A stretch of 64,000 nt of DNA from Diprion similis (lineage: Eukaryota > Arthropoda > Insecta > Hymenoptera > Diprionidae). The notes below the pieces were generated by a model. The model was not told where the DNA came from. It did not search any database and was given only the letters and a program-made list of their open reading frames with translations. The DNA is taken from NCBI RefSeq assembly GCF_021155765.1, contig NC_060115.1, positions 2,232,001-2,296,000 on the forward strand, given 5' to 3'. The stretch's first letter is position 1, and each line of letters opens with the position of its first letter. Positions 47,001 to 58,366 of the stretch are shown here, in pieces. The translations under genes were made by a program, and so were the position numbers.

Positions 47001-50000
47001 GACTATATATACGAAGAAAGTTAGAGAGTCGAAAATTCACCCCTGCATCCAGCGAGCATGGTTCGTTGATAAACATGAGGGGTGGATAGGAGGGAGCAAA
47101 AAGAGCCGCTTTTTACAACCTGCACCACCTCTCTTGAAATTTTCAACCATGAGTCAGATTTAAACCCCTCTGTCGTAGGTGCTCTTGCGGAGGGAACGAA
47201 AAATACTGCCGTGTATATATAAGGTGCGAAGGGTGCGCGCCCAACGCTGCTAGTAAAAGTGTTGTAATCAAGCATGGGGGAGTGATTAAAAAATGTGCTT
47301 TTTTCAGCCTCGCCGTGCTTTTGTCGCCACGCGGGTGTTCATAGTGTCTACTAAATTTTGCAATCGCCTAACTGTAGAATTAGCTGCGGTGGTAATTCTG
47401 TGTAACGCCATTTCTTGTACCGCATTCGTACCGCATCCAATTTTTTTTCATTCACTCGTCGCTGTACCCATGTGGAAAACAGAACTTTGCAAGAACAATG
47501 GCACATGGGACAAAAGCACTCCGCGGACTTCTTCTTCCTCTTATTCTACGGTCAATTAACCGAGTTGACTAGCCGCGACAGCCGAAGGAATGAATCTCGT
47601 CCCTGCATCGCTGAAACATACGTTCCCACTTCCTCGCCTATTTATTTGATTAAACGAGCAGTCGGCTCGCGTGGTCTCGTCTATCTCGTCTGCCTGGGTG
47701 GGAGCGTTTAGCTTCGAACAATTTATCTTACGATTCATTGCCAAGTTGTTTACAGTCCGTACGCGGACGAAAAAGAGATTGATACAATTTAATGTACTTA
47801 ATAAGTGATTTTATCGGGAGAAAAATACAGACAATAGTATATTCATGTATTACGATTATGTTTTACGCGTTTTTTCATGCGTTTTTTTCATACACGAGTC
47901 ACGAACTACCCGTTTCTATTACGATAGACTGAGTCTGCGAACGCGCATGCGCGGAGGAGTTGAAACTTGTCTTTTCTGCACTGCACGCATGCGCAGTCGC
48001 GAACAAACCTGATATCACGCGACCCTAACCTCAATTTCGTGCAATATTTGCAATATTCGTCTTCGGCTCGTATTCGTGCTCACCTAAGACTCAAATTGTT
48101 TTACAATTGTTGAAGTTTACCTCCTTGTTACACAATATATTTTTCTGTCCCTCTCTGCAGTAAGCCGATCCTAATTAATATATTACGTGTAGCCAGTAGA
48201 GTAATAAGAGTGTAATCCTCTAGTTCTTATATTAGTACTGTTGGTTGTTCATTCGACCCACTTTCGAGAGGATGTAAGTACAGTATTCAGGTACACTTAG
48301 AGACATAAAGAGACCGTTTCCTCGAGATTTTTTCGCCCTCTATTCGTTCGAGCACCATAAGTTTCATTGTCTCGCATTAATTCCTGGGAACCGGGCTGAA
48401 GTAAGTGACGCGTTAACAGATAACGCAGTATTTTTGAAAGCATTTAGAAATAATTACTCCGAGTTGAAAGCTGGGCGAGTCGTAGTCGTCATTTTCAATT
48501 TGAATATCGAAATGTATCCCCTGACTTTCAGTGCGCGATGGGAGCGATCCCAGCTGCAAGACGAGGGGCTGGAAATATGTGATTTTTTATGTTCTCTGCC
48601 CCCTGCTACGGCGGAAAGTTCTCCTTCTTTTCGATTATTTTTCTTCGCGTTTTGTTCCTTCTCCAAAACTCCGCCGACTTTGGGCCTCCGCGAAGCGCGT
48701 TTATCCGACTCTTTTAACCCTCGTCTCGTAACATGGCAAACGGAAACTACGAGTTTCTCTTTTTCAAGCAGGCGACACGATTTCACCCGGCATAATATCG
48801 AGCTGCGACTTACATGTATGTTCATACATACATAATCTTACGGGTCACTGAAGCATCGATCTTCGCAGGATGAAATCGTAAGGCGATAACTCTGCACTCT
48901 ATAGTAATATTGAATTTACAACTGTCGTAAAGTGACTTGAAAAAATGTCGGCGAATTTTCCTGTCACCCTCACGTCGTGCGTCGGTACATGTTTGATCGC
49001 ACGACCGTCATGAAAGATGCATCACTGCTCTGAACTTTTACGACGACGTGTAACAAGCAAAGAGGAACTGCTACGTAAACACGCATTTACAGAGCCGTTG
49101 AATATTTAATAATTTAAATATGTGCATGTATAACGACCCTCGGTGTCAAGTGATATGGATGAATTTACTCGATTCCAGTTGTTGTACGAAGCAGCCAGAT
49201 GCTGTTCACTTATTCAAGATTTATCGCGAGACGGCTAAATCGCGTGAATATCAAAGTCTTGGAAAAAGATGTGCAAAAATTTTACACCTGAATTTGAATT
49301 ATACCGCGACCCATGTTATTGCCGCGGAGTTTGTTATCTTTCGTTTGCATTCCTTGTAATACTTTTTTTACAGCTCGGAATATTCGGAATCTTATTCCAG
49401 GCGAAATTTAGAAGCCGATTATACAGTTCTGCGGATCGTTGAGGTTGTGCAAAAGTTTTCCAGCAGCAGATGGAAATAGAATACATTTCACCCCGAATTA
49501 TGCCGCCTCGCGGGGGTCGTCGTCACATCGTCTGTTTTATTGAAATCTCTAGCCTTGCCCAACGAGATACTGGAAAATAGTTTAAAATTCGCGGTATAAC
49601 TTTACCGGGTGTCATAAATCTTCACAGCCGCTTTCCAAGTTAATTAAAAACGTCTTTGCAATCTACCGTAGCGTGCGAAGCCTACTCAGTTTGCATTGAA
49701 AAATTTTCCTCCTGCAGCACGACGACGGTGAAATATGCATTATGCGAACTTAGCCTGTGGAACCAGCCTGCTCTTATATACATACATATACTATACACGT
49801 TGGTAATTGTACAGCTCCTCTTTTCGCTGCAGTCAGTCATTGAGGTATCCACTATTGTAAACATAACTTTCCCTCGAAATTGTACCGTGCCTGTAGCGAG
49901 GCAATCTTTTGAAAACGAAAGCCCATAAAAGAAAAGCTGTCCATACGATACGTATATGTATATCCGTGCTGAAGACCCGCCATAAAACACCCCCGTTCGC

Positions 50001-53000
50001 ACCGTTCAATGCTATAAAAATACAAGTTTTACTGCAAAAATGCCTGTAAAATTATACGCGTTAGGAACAATAAAAAAAAAAATGAAATTACCCCGAAAAA
50101 TATACTATATCTTTCTTAAACTCTGCAGATCATAATCAAGTACCTCGTATATTCCGCTTCGGTTCGTTTTATAGAATAACACACATAAATGTGTATGAAA
50201 AAATGAAACGGTTATCGTATAATAAAAATAATGGTTTATATCTGATATTTTCTGGAGGTTTCTTTCGACCGAATTGAAGCTGATTCCTCGCGTATTTCTC
50301 TATCTCTCTTTCAAATTTTCAACTTTACAATTAATATTGTTCCATCTTTCTATTTTCAATTCCAGGCGACTCGCTGCAATCTACACCCCTCGACAGAGCT
50401 TACAAAGGGACGGTTCTGGGTCACTACCCGGACTCTGTGCCTTGGAACCACTTTGACAAGCACGCCGTCTGCATGGTAAGCTCATCTTTAGATATACACG
50501 TGCATATAGGTACGTATGTATATAAGGAAGTGTGTAGTTCCTTTGGATTTTTGCCCGTCTTTTTTCTGCGCAGCCTATTTTAACTTTCTCAACCCCTTTT
50601 CTCTCCCCTTTTACCCTGCACCACGGCTGACTTGTATAACGTACGTACGCTTACGTGCCGAGCAAATGTGTTTTTTGTCCCTCCCGTATATGCATTGCGT
50701 GTGGTATACGTGTACATACTACTCTACGCAGGCATCAGTAATCGTTTTTTTCGCAGTGCAAGAAAAAAAAAAAAAAATAAACGAAACAAACAACGTAATT
50801 TACTGTGGTGTCCAGGAATATTTATCTGCAACTTTTTATCCTTACTGTATTACGTTAATTGTTCAGATTTGCTGAATTCTGCGCAGCTGCATGTAACTCG
50901 ATATCTTTATTATTACGCAGTATCCACGTCTCAGGATTGTTATATGTACATCTATACACTGTATGTACAAATTGTAAATAAGTAATCGCGAAAATGAACT
51001 GGCAGATCATGATTTGTTGTATAAACTTCCAAAAGTATTCTGCAGGGCCTTCTTGACTTTCACGAGAGAGTTGTGTCAAGAAAAACCAGGAATTATTCCT
51101 TACCTTTGTTTGTAGGCAGGTTCAAAGCCGCGGTCTACATGTATAAACATACACACATAAGACTGGCTGAGCAGCTCAATAACAGCTGCTGTGAAACTTG
51201 AGGGAAAACTTAATTAAAGACTTTGATACTTATACGTACGTCTGTATAATTAGCAAATCCCGCCTTCCGGCGCACGTGCAAATAAGACAAAACGATATTT
51301 AAATGTACTCAGTCAATCCTTTCTTTCGGGGAAAACTTGTTTTAACGTCTCTGAAATTCCGTTTTCCTTTTCATTTTTCCACCCTCCTAAATTGCTTTGA
51401 TTATCTCCTTTCAACCGTACAATCCGTTTATCTCTTTTATTGCTTGAGATTACTATATTTACCCGTGTGCTCGGGAAACTGCCAAGCAAACAGAAATTTT
51501 CAGCTACTAGAAAGTCGCCCAGGTCTGAGAGGGTATGTGACACCCCCGTAGGACAACCAAATTGCGTACTTTGCTAGCAACTCGTGCTCGGTCACGTTAA
51601 GGAGAAGCTTGTATGCTTTTTCGAGAATTATCAGGCCAAGAGCCTCTTGACATGAGTATAGTTTCGAGCTCGTTCGAAGAAGAGTGTCAACCGTATACCT
51701 TATACTTATAATGTATCCAGCAAATTCTCATTTATATGAATAAAAATAGCAGCATAGTTATCTAAGTGAAAAGAAACACGCGATATGTGCCCTCTCTTTG
51801 ACTGCATACGTGTAGACGAATTTCAAATAAATGTTTCGTCTCAATTTTCAGCTCTGTTTACCCAGTGGCCTGAGGTTCCGTACCCAAAAACACTCGATAG
51901 AACCTTCATTTCACTCGTTCGTACTCACCAAAGAAGATGGCCATCGAACCTATGGTTTCAGTCTTCTGTTCTACGAGGAGTGTCGCAACAAAAAAATATG
52001 CCATGCTATGCAGACCCTTCAATCTATGCACATCACCGAACTGAGCAGTGGACAGAATGGCACCCCACCTATGTGAGTTCCCATATTCCCAATCTTTCGT
52101 CTTTATTTTCTTATTCGTTTGGTTTTATTTTCCAAATATATTAAATATTTCTTCCCAACTTCTAGCCCCAGGCGAGGACAAGATGGTCATAACACTAGAT
52201 CCCTACCAAGACATTTCAAATTATCCGCTCACTCACCAGGCGCAGCTCTCGGCTACTATGATTATACCAAAGATAAACTTCTGGTCACAAAGTCTATCTC
52301 ACTGCTGTGCCAGCAGCCGTACCTCCACGCCGCTCGTACCTTTCTCACCAATCTTTACAAGTTAGTATCGAACATAACAGAAAAAGAAACAAACAAAATG
52401 TGTACCAGGAATGTGACATTATAGATGAGAAATAAGAAATTAACACTATTCGTTATAGAAATACTTTATCACAACATATGGGCTTCAATATTCCTAATTA
52501 AATGACTTTTCATTAATCTTTTTTCAGATGCGTCCCAAGGCATCCAGGTCCTGGCCTTAGCTTAGAGTCTTATGTATACAATCTTCTTTATAATGTTCCG
52601 ATACCTCTTCCTGGTAAATCTCTCAAGTTTTTTGTACCAAATGATGAGCCAGCTAAGGCACCGCTAGAGCTTGTCATACATCAGCCAACTTTGCCGGAAG
52701 AGTTGCCAATGCTTGACTATCCGCTTAAGGACATATTTTCGTGGCTTGGAGTCGACTGCGTAATACAGCTGTTCACTTGTCTGTTATTGGAGAATCAAGT
52801 ACTATTGAGAAGTGCTGATTTTCAGAAACTCATGGTTGTCTCAGAGTGCATTACTGCCCTTCTGTTCCCATTCTCTTGGCAACATGTGTACGTACCAATA
52901 TTGCCGGCTAGTTTACATCACTTTCTAGACGCTCCTGTACCTTTCGTTATGGGGTTACATGCTCAAAGTGAAGGAGGCAATTTGAAGATTGCCAGTGAAG

Positions 53001-56000
53001 TGAGTGTACCTTGTTGTATTTCATACGCACTGCCAAATGAGTCATTTTCAATAATTCTGTTACTCATTCTAGCACTCATACTGTTACAGGCAAACCTGTG
53101 TTATGTAGATATAGACAAACAGAGTATCCAATTACCCGAAGAGCTACCGGTGTTTCCGCACAGATTACAATTCATTACTGAAATTAGAGAGTTACTAAAT
53201 AAATTCAAAGTGCCACATCCTGATAAGTAAGTTTCTGGTTCGTCATCTTTTGAGTCTTCTGCAGAGCGGCACTGTGTCCTAACTACTTTCTTTCACTTTT
53301 ATTTTTTCTCTCAGGACTGACAATATGGCCATCAATTATTTGAACGGAGATATCATGACTAGCAGCTTGACTCTTCCCGGATCAGGATTTCACCATCCTA
53401 GAAGAAAACATTCTTTGCACGATGTTTTGGATTGGGACAGGCCAGACCCTGAACCACACTCCGAAACGGTGCAAAGAATAGTTGACATTGTCAAGAGGAC
53501 AGGTGAGATCATTTATTTTCGGTACTTGACTCCCAGTGATACTGTGCTGAATCTAGTTGCTTTTGCTTGACACTGCAAGGAGCTGCAAATTTGAATGTAA
53601 GCTTTTCTGACAACTTGTTTCGAATATCGTAATACATGTTTATGTTCTATCAATTATCTAGGAGTAAACTTGGGTGATATTGACTCCGTGGAGAAAACGA
53701 CAAAAGAGAAGGTACTCACTGCACAGGAAGAGTACCACGATACTCTCATCTTCAATAACGCTCTGAGAGAAATATTTCTGAATCGTTTCGTGCAGATATT
53801 CTCAAGCTATGAACATTTCGTCATTCAACCTAGCCAGGTAACAGAAATGGCACCACACATTTTCTTGTATATATATATAATCATAATCTTCATATAAAGT
53901 CAACCGTTACTTAGCGATTCTTAAACTATCTTCCTGCCCTGGAATATTCACTCTCTATGAATATGTTGAAACCAATTTCAGGACAAAGAAGAATGGTTGT
54001 GCAACAGAGACAGTATGCATGTCTTTGACAAGGCTACTTTTTTGTCTGATCAGCCTGCACAGCATTTGCCCTTTCTTTCGCGGTTTTTGGAATCTCAAAT
54101 GTTTGCGTCGCTTGTTGATAATAAAGTTTTAGCTGCTTGGAGTGAGTTGGATCCTAACATCAGAGTCTTTGATCAAAGAATATCCCAACTAAAGTAGGTT
54201 GACCATTATTCAACAGAGATAAGATATTGAAAACTTCTTACAATTGACGTCTTACTGTGATAAATATTCTCGTCGTGATTCCTTCCTTGTAAAGGCAAAA
54301 AGTTGGTGAAGGAATAGTGAGATCGCCTTGCTACGAGACCTGCCAAGCTGTAACTGCAACGCAGAAGCTCCTTGAACAACGTCTGAACAATGTCGAGCTG
54401 GAGGCTGTTCCACCGACTGAAATTCTTCCTCACAGAGCAGCTTACTTTCGAAGTTTTCCACTCCTCGACGGTGTCGCCTTGAATAAAGAACCAACGCAGA
54501 GGTGATTTTATACTATTCTTTTAAATAATTCACTGCTACTCTTAATATTGAAACAATAATAACATCATTTCTTGTTCTTGCTGCTCCATGTAGTCTACTT
54601 CGGTAAGATAACACCTTAACGAGTTCTTTCGATGCTGACTGTTGCATGTCTGTTTCGTATACTTTTCGAAGAAAATATGCATTTTTTTTCTATATTCCAA
54701 AGTATAATACGAAGAATACAGATATTTTGAATATGTTTAAATGTTTTTGGTTTTTAAGATTTGTCAGAGTACATATGAAAGATTTTATAGAATATTTGTA
54801 CAGAGTCCTTTAATGACGTGAAATTATTGTCTGTCCACAGCAGCCGGAGGGGCCAAAAACAATGGAAGTATAAAATGAAAATGATTGAAGCCAGCGGAAA
54901 GCTACAAACTCCGCAAGAATCTCAGTCCCCCCGACCACAAACTAAGTTTTCCACTGACATGAGCCCAGCACTGATTGCACAAGCCAATTGGACTTTTGTG
55001 GAAAAATTGCTCAAGGTATTTAAAAAATTATATTTTTTTGCTGAATAGATAAAAAATTCTCATATCGTGAAATGGCGTGCTCAAACTGTTCTGGATAAAT
55101 TTTCTAGGACTGTAAGTCCAAAACGAAACGAATGCTGGTAGAGAAAATGGGTTCTGAAGCAGTGGCACTTGGTCACGGGGGTGAATTTCTTTCGGATGTT
55201 GAAGAAAATACTCTGGTTGCCAGCCTGTGCGACCTTTTGGAACGAGTGTGGAGTCACGGGCTGCAAAACAAGCAGGGAAAAAGTGCTCTCTGGTCACATC
55301 TGACCACTTATCAAGAGCTAGATGAGTGTAACGATGCGACAAAAAGTATAGACCCCAATTTTTTAACTCCAGGTAATTTCGAGAGGTCTTACATGAATCA
55401 TCAACTAGTAATTGAAATAGCATAACTATCACTTGTCATCGATCATCTGCTTTTATCCTTTATGCCTAACTCCACCCATGTTAATAACAATTAAAACATT
55501 TCAGGTATATAAAATCGTTATAAAATATTTAAACATTCGTTTGGTATAACTAATAAGTAATTATTCACCCATTGGAAATGCAGCTCTCGCTTGGTGCGTC
55601 CTGAGGAAGCGCCTTGATTGTACGTTCTCTGCCCTTATATTGAAGATCAATCGCACTTGTTCTATATTATGACTTTGTTGATAAAGTTATCAATATTCCT
55701 TTTATTGAACACTTATAGAAGTAGTCGACATAGTTAAAAATATAAATAACACAGAATATGTGCTGATTGTGAATCACTGCTTCGTTGATATCGTGTTTTG
55801 ACTCATTATCCATACTCAATAGGCGTTTTGTAAATGCATGCTTCACTGCTGAGGTTTATCAAATATGCAAACACTTAAAATTTTTCGCACCATAGTTCAC
55901 ACTCATGTACCTCTGCTATATAAAATTTCTCGGCTGAACTAATAACATCTCGTGTGACTAACAAATTCAATTTATCCCATAATATGTTCTTTGATGAATC

Positions 56001-58366
56001 TTAGTACATAATGGTGAATGCGAAATATCTTCTGTTCCATGTATTATGTAATTTAGTATCTTTTCTGTGGCACATTCTTATGTTTGCTTGTTTCATTTTT
56101 ATGTTGTAAGAAATAGTTGAGAAATCGTCGAATAAGTTTTTTGGGTTCCCGGATCTCTTGATTTCATCGATTAAGAGCAGTAACATATTTGAAATTGCTT
56201 CATATCTGAAGGAGAACTTTAATGGTAAGCGTTGCTTGTGGTTTGTTGGTAAAATTATTACTTTCGTTCAGCTTTCATCCAGACTCAGTGCCCTGCAGAG
56301 TTTCTGAATCATTAAACTTACCATAGAATCAGTGTCTTAGAGTTACGTTACTCATACTTATGCATGCTTTGGTGATGAATCGCTCACAGCAGTCAAAATG
56401 CACGCTTGTACCAATGTTTTTGTCTATAAATCAAACAATCACGGCAAGTGCAAATCTATAATAAATTTTAATGGCTACAGATTTATCCAATTTGGCACTA
56501 GAAACGGAAGTTTCTCCAACACGAGGAAGAGAGAGACACAAATCGTCTGGTGAACGAAAATCCGTTGGTCCAGAGCATTTAAGACCTTTACCAGACTCTT
56601 TGATCTTCGATATAAGAAATGTACAAGCAATGACGGACATTAAAACTCACATCGGTTATGCTAGAGCGTGGGTCCGTCTTGCACTGGAAAAGAAATTGCT
56701 GTCGAGGCATTTGAAGACTTTGCTGTCAGATACGGCATTGGTCAGGTAGCAATTCACTGAATTGAAACAAATAATGAATTACTGAAACCGAATGGGATCC
56801 ACTAATTCTCCTATATTTTTTGTATGCAGGAGTCAGTACAAACGTTCTGCATTTTTACGATGTGAAGAAGAAAAGGAGCAGTTTCTGTATCATCTGTTGA
56901 CACTGAATGCTGTCGATTACTTCTGCTTTACAAATAATTATCCGACAACAAAATTGCCATACCGAGTGGTAATATTTCCGAGTAGAAAAGCAAGCGCCGC
57001 TACAACGACAGCTAATAGCTGGGTTGCTATATCCGGTACCTTGTGCGAGACGAATCCTGTTTCCATTCCCAAGGGGGCATTAGAATTCGTCTTTCATGTA
57101 AGTATTAAATGTACTTGTTTGCAGCCAATAGTTATCGTTCATAATTATACAGTTACAATACGCCCTCATTTTACTGTGCAGCACAGAAACTTGGGGGTAC
57201 TATCGACGTTAAGGATAGGCCATGATAACACAGGTCTTTCCCCAAAGTGGATGGTTGAACACATAGTCGTTCGTAATGAGGTAACTGGACACACATTCAA
57301 GTTTCCTTGCGGTCGATGGCTGGGTAAAGGAATAGATGATGGATCGACTGAAAGATTACTGGTCGGAGCTTTGGTGCCCAAGAGTATCGACAATGAAGAA
57401 CTTGTCGAATCTTGTTCTACTCCACCTAGATGCCGTTCACCTAGCATTCCGAGAAGAATAACGCTGACACATATCGAACTGCAGCATATGCTTGGTAACA
57501 ATCATATGATTGAGCTTCTAAGATAACTTGATATTCAAAATTGATCAGTGAATACAATTACTGAATCAAAACCCCTTTCAGGAGAGGCAGTTAATGCTAT
57601 CGTCAAATTTCACTACAGAAGAGAACCTCAAGATGGTTCATTAACTGCACTGCTGTGCGGGGAGAGCGGCCTTGTTCCTTCTCTTGAGCAGACGTTTCTA
57701 TTTGGATTTAAGAGCCAAAGATTATTTGGGAAAAACCTTTATGTTTGGGATTACTTCGGTAATTTTTTCAAATACCCTAAAATCGCGTGGTGAAGTCTTT
57801 CTTGGCAAATTTGTTCAAAATCATGAAATTGCCATTCTTCTAACTCGTACATTTTGCTGATCAACAGTGCGGGTGAAGGAAAACTTTGAAATTTCTCTAC
57901 TGGAGGAAATGGATGAATATTCACAGAGGCTTAGCAGAGACAGAAGGGCTCTGACAGAGAATAACCAACGGTTTAACATTTTACGAAGCTACTGTCACCT
58001 TATCGATCAAATAAACACGTGTAGTCAAGCTTTGGGCAAAGACGGAAAGTTTCAGTTATTCATCTGTCTGGGAGCTAGGTACGTGTGTTCATCATATTTT
58101 ATTCGTGGTTTATAATTATTTTTGCTTTCCTTTGTCAGTAATAATAATATTGCTACAATTCGTTACAACTTGATAGAGAACACCTATTGCATCGCATGTT
58201 AAGTCCGATGAGCGAAGCAAGGTCAACAGTAGACATGTATGAAGAGATATCTTTCCTGCGGAGTCCTCAGCTGCTCACTTTCCTCATTCAGATACTGGAA
58301 CCATTAGACGAGTTTCACATTGTTCTTGAGAAAAGCCTGACTCAGGGGATTTCGAGTATCTGCTAG
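36974..58366 (+). CDS. DENND5: DENN domain-containing protein 5 (DENND5A/B orthologue), 18 exons
   Basis: Rab regulator of the Golgi-endosome system. Vertebrate DENND5 binds Rab6 and acts as exchange factor for Rab39 (family knowledge). Exons: 36974-37091, 50366-50475, 51852-52072, 52166-52360, 52528-52999, 53090-53226, 53315-53502, 53662-53837, 53982-54193, 54295-54501, 54841-55015, 55108-55372, 56481-56745, 56830-57097, 57182-57494, 57582-57758, 57868-58078, 58177-58366. All phases agree; 1299 aa, close to human DENND5A. Exon 1 gives [20 protein letters not shown], the uDENN start. The DENN module covers about 1-640 ([34 protein letters not shown]). RUN1 is about 770-945 ([20 protein letters not shown]), PLAT about 950-1065 ([26 protein letters not shown]) and RUN2 about 1115-1299 ([29 protein letters not shown]). 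The full domain order is intact. Intron 1 is 13.3 kb and may hide an alternative promoter. Confidence 0.96.
39663..40503. mobile_element. Foldback (long inverted repeat) element, about 840 bp
   Basis: The two arms, about 39663-39965 and 40176-40503, are imperfect reverse complements. For example, GATTTTTTCGTAAATCTA at about 39932 pairs with its near-perfect complement at about 40190-40210, and ATTACTCAACAACG at 39848 pairs with CGTTGTTGAGTAAT at about 40280. The outer ends also match (TATATTAGGGTGGG against TATATTACGGTGAG). A spacer of about 210 bp separates the arms. There is no open frame for a transposase, so it looks like a non-autonomous hairpin MITE. A transcript through DENND5 intron 1 would form a long double-stranded stem. 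Confidence 0.8.
43517..43531. repeat. Poly-G tract (15 G)
   Basis: An uninterrupted run of 15 guanines in DENND5 intron 1, followed by more G-rich sequence (GCAGGGGTTGGG). It could form a G-quadruplex on the transcribed sense strand; that is inference. Confidence 0.85.
43964..44020. repeat. (TA)n microsatellite
   Basis: Nearly continuous TA dinucleotides with two TATG interruptions, in DENND5 intron 1. A shorter relative of the same kind lies near 44565-44595. Confidence 0.85.
47940..48405 (+). promoter_or_regulatory. Candidate internal promoter and 5' exon of DENND5
   Basis: GCGCATGCGC at 47943-47952 is a perfect palindromic NRF1/Ewg-type site, and CGCATGCGCA follows at 47986-47995. Paired sites like these mark many housekeeping promoters. 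Downstream on the DENND5 strand are strong donors, GGAT/GTAAGT near 48270 and GAA/GTAAGT at 48400/48401, so a non-coding alternative first exon could splice to the exon at 50366. The presence of sites and donors is seen; the promoter role is inferred. Confidence 0.35.
54594..54602 (+). other. Possible 9-nt microexon in DENND5
   Basis: Between exons 10 and 11 a pyrimidine-rich stretch ends CCATGTAG, followed by TCTACTTCG and then GTAAGATA. Nine nucleotides keep the frame: the split codon AG/C would become AG/T-CTA-CTT-CG/C, inserting three residues (L, L, R) between conserved serines near residue 679. It lies in the linker between the DENN module and RUN1. Both splice signals are good, but motifs this short also arise by chance. 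Confidence 0.3.

Larger units (their letters stand above)
37092..50365 (+). other. DENND5 intron 1 (13.3 kb)
   Basis: Starts GTGAGTAT and ends TTCCAG. I see no other protein-coding gene inside. It holds the foldback element at about 39663-40503, poly-G at 43517-43531, TA microsatellites near 43964-44020 and 44565-44595, and a candidate internal promoter with NRF1-type motifs at 47943-47995. Scattered open frames up to about 130 codons lack family similarity, splice structure or sensible starts. A first intron this long, when later DENND5 introns are mostly about 60-1400 bp, suggests regulatory content. Confidence 0.7.

Noticed and set aside
47293-47711. Open frames with a hydrophobic stretch that could pass for a signal peptide
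   Set aside because: They overlap each other in different frames, have no conserved peptide or cleavage pattern, and lie in DENND5 intron 1 without splice support.
55583-55670. Possible extra DENND5 exon after TGCAG at 55582
   Set aside because: The frame is open for about 28 codons but no convincing donor follows. Exons 12 (55108-55372) and 13 (56481-56745) already join in phase and match the family without it.
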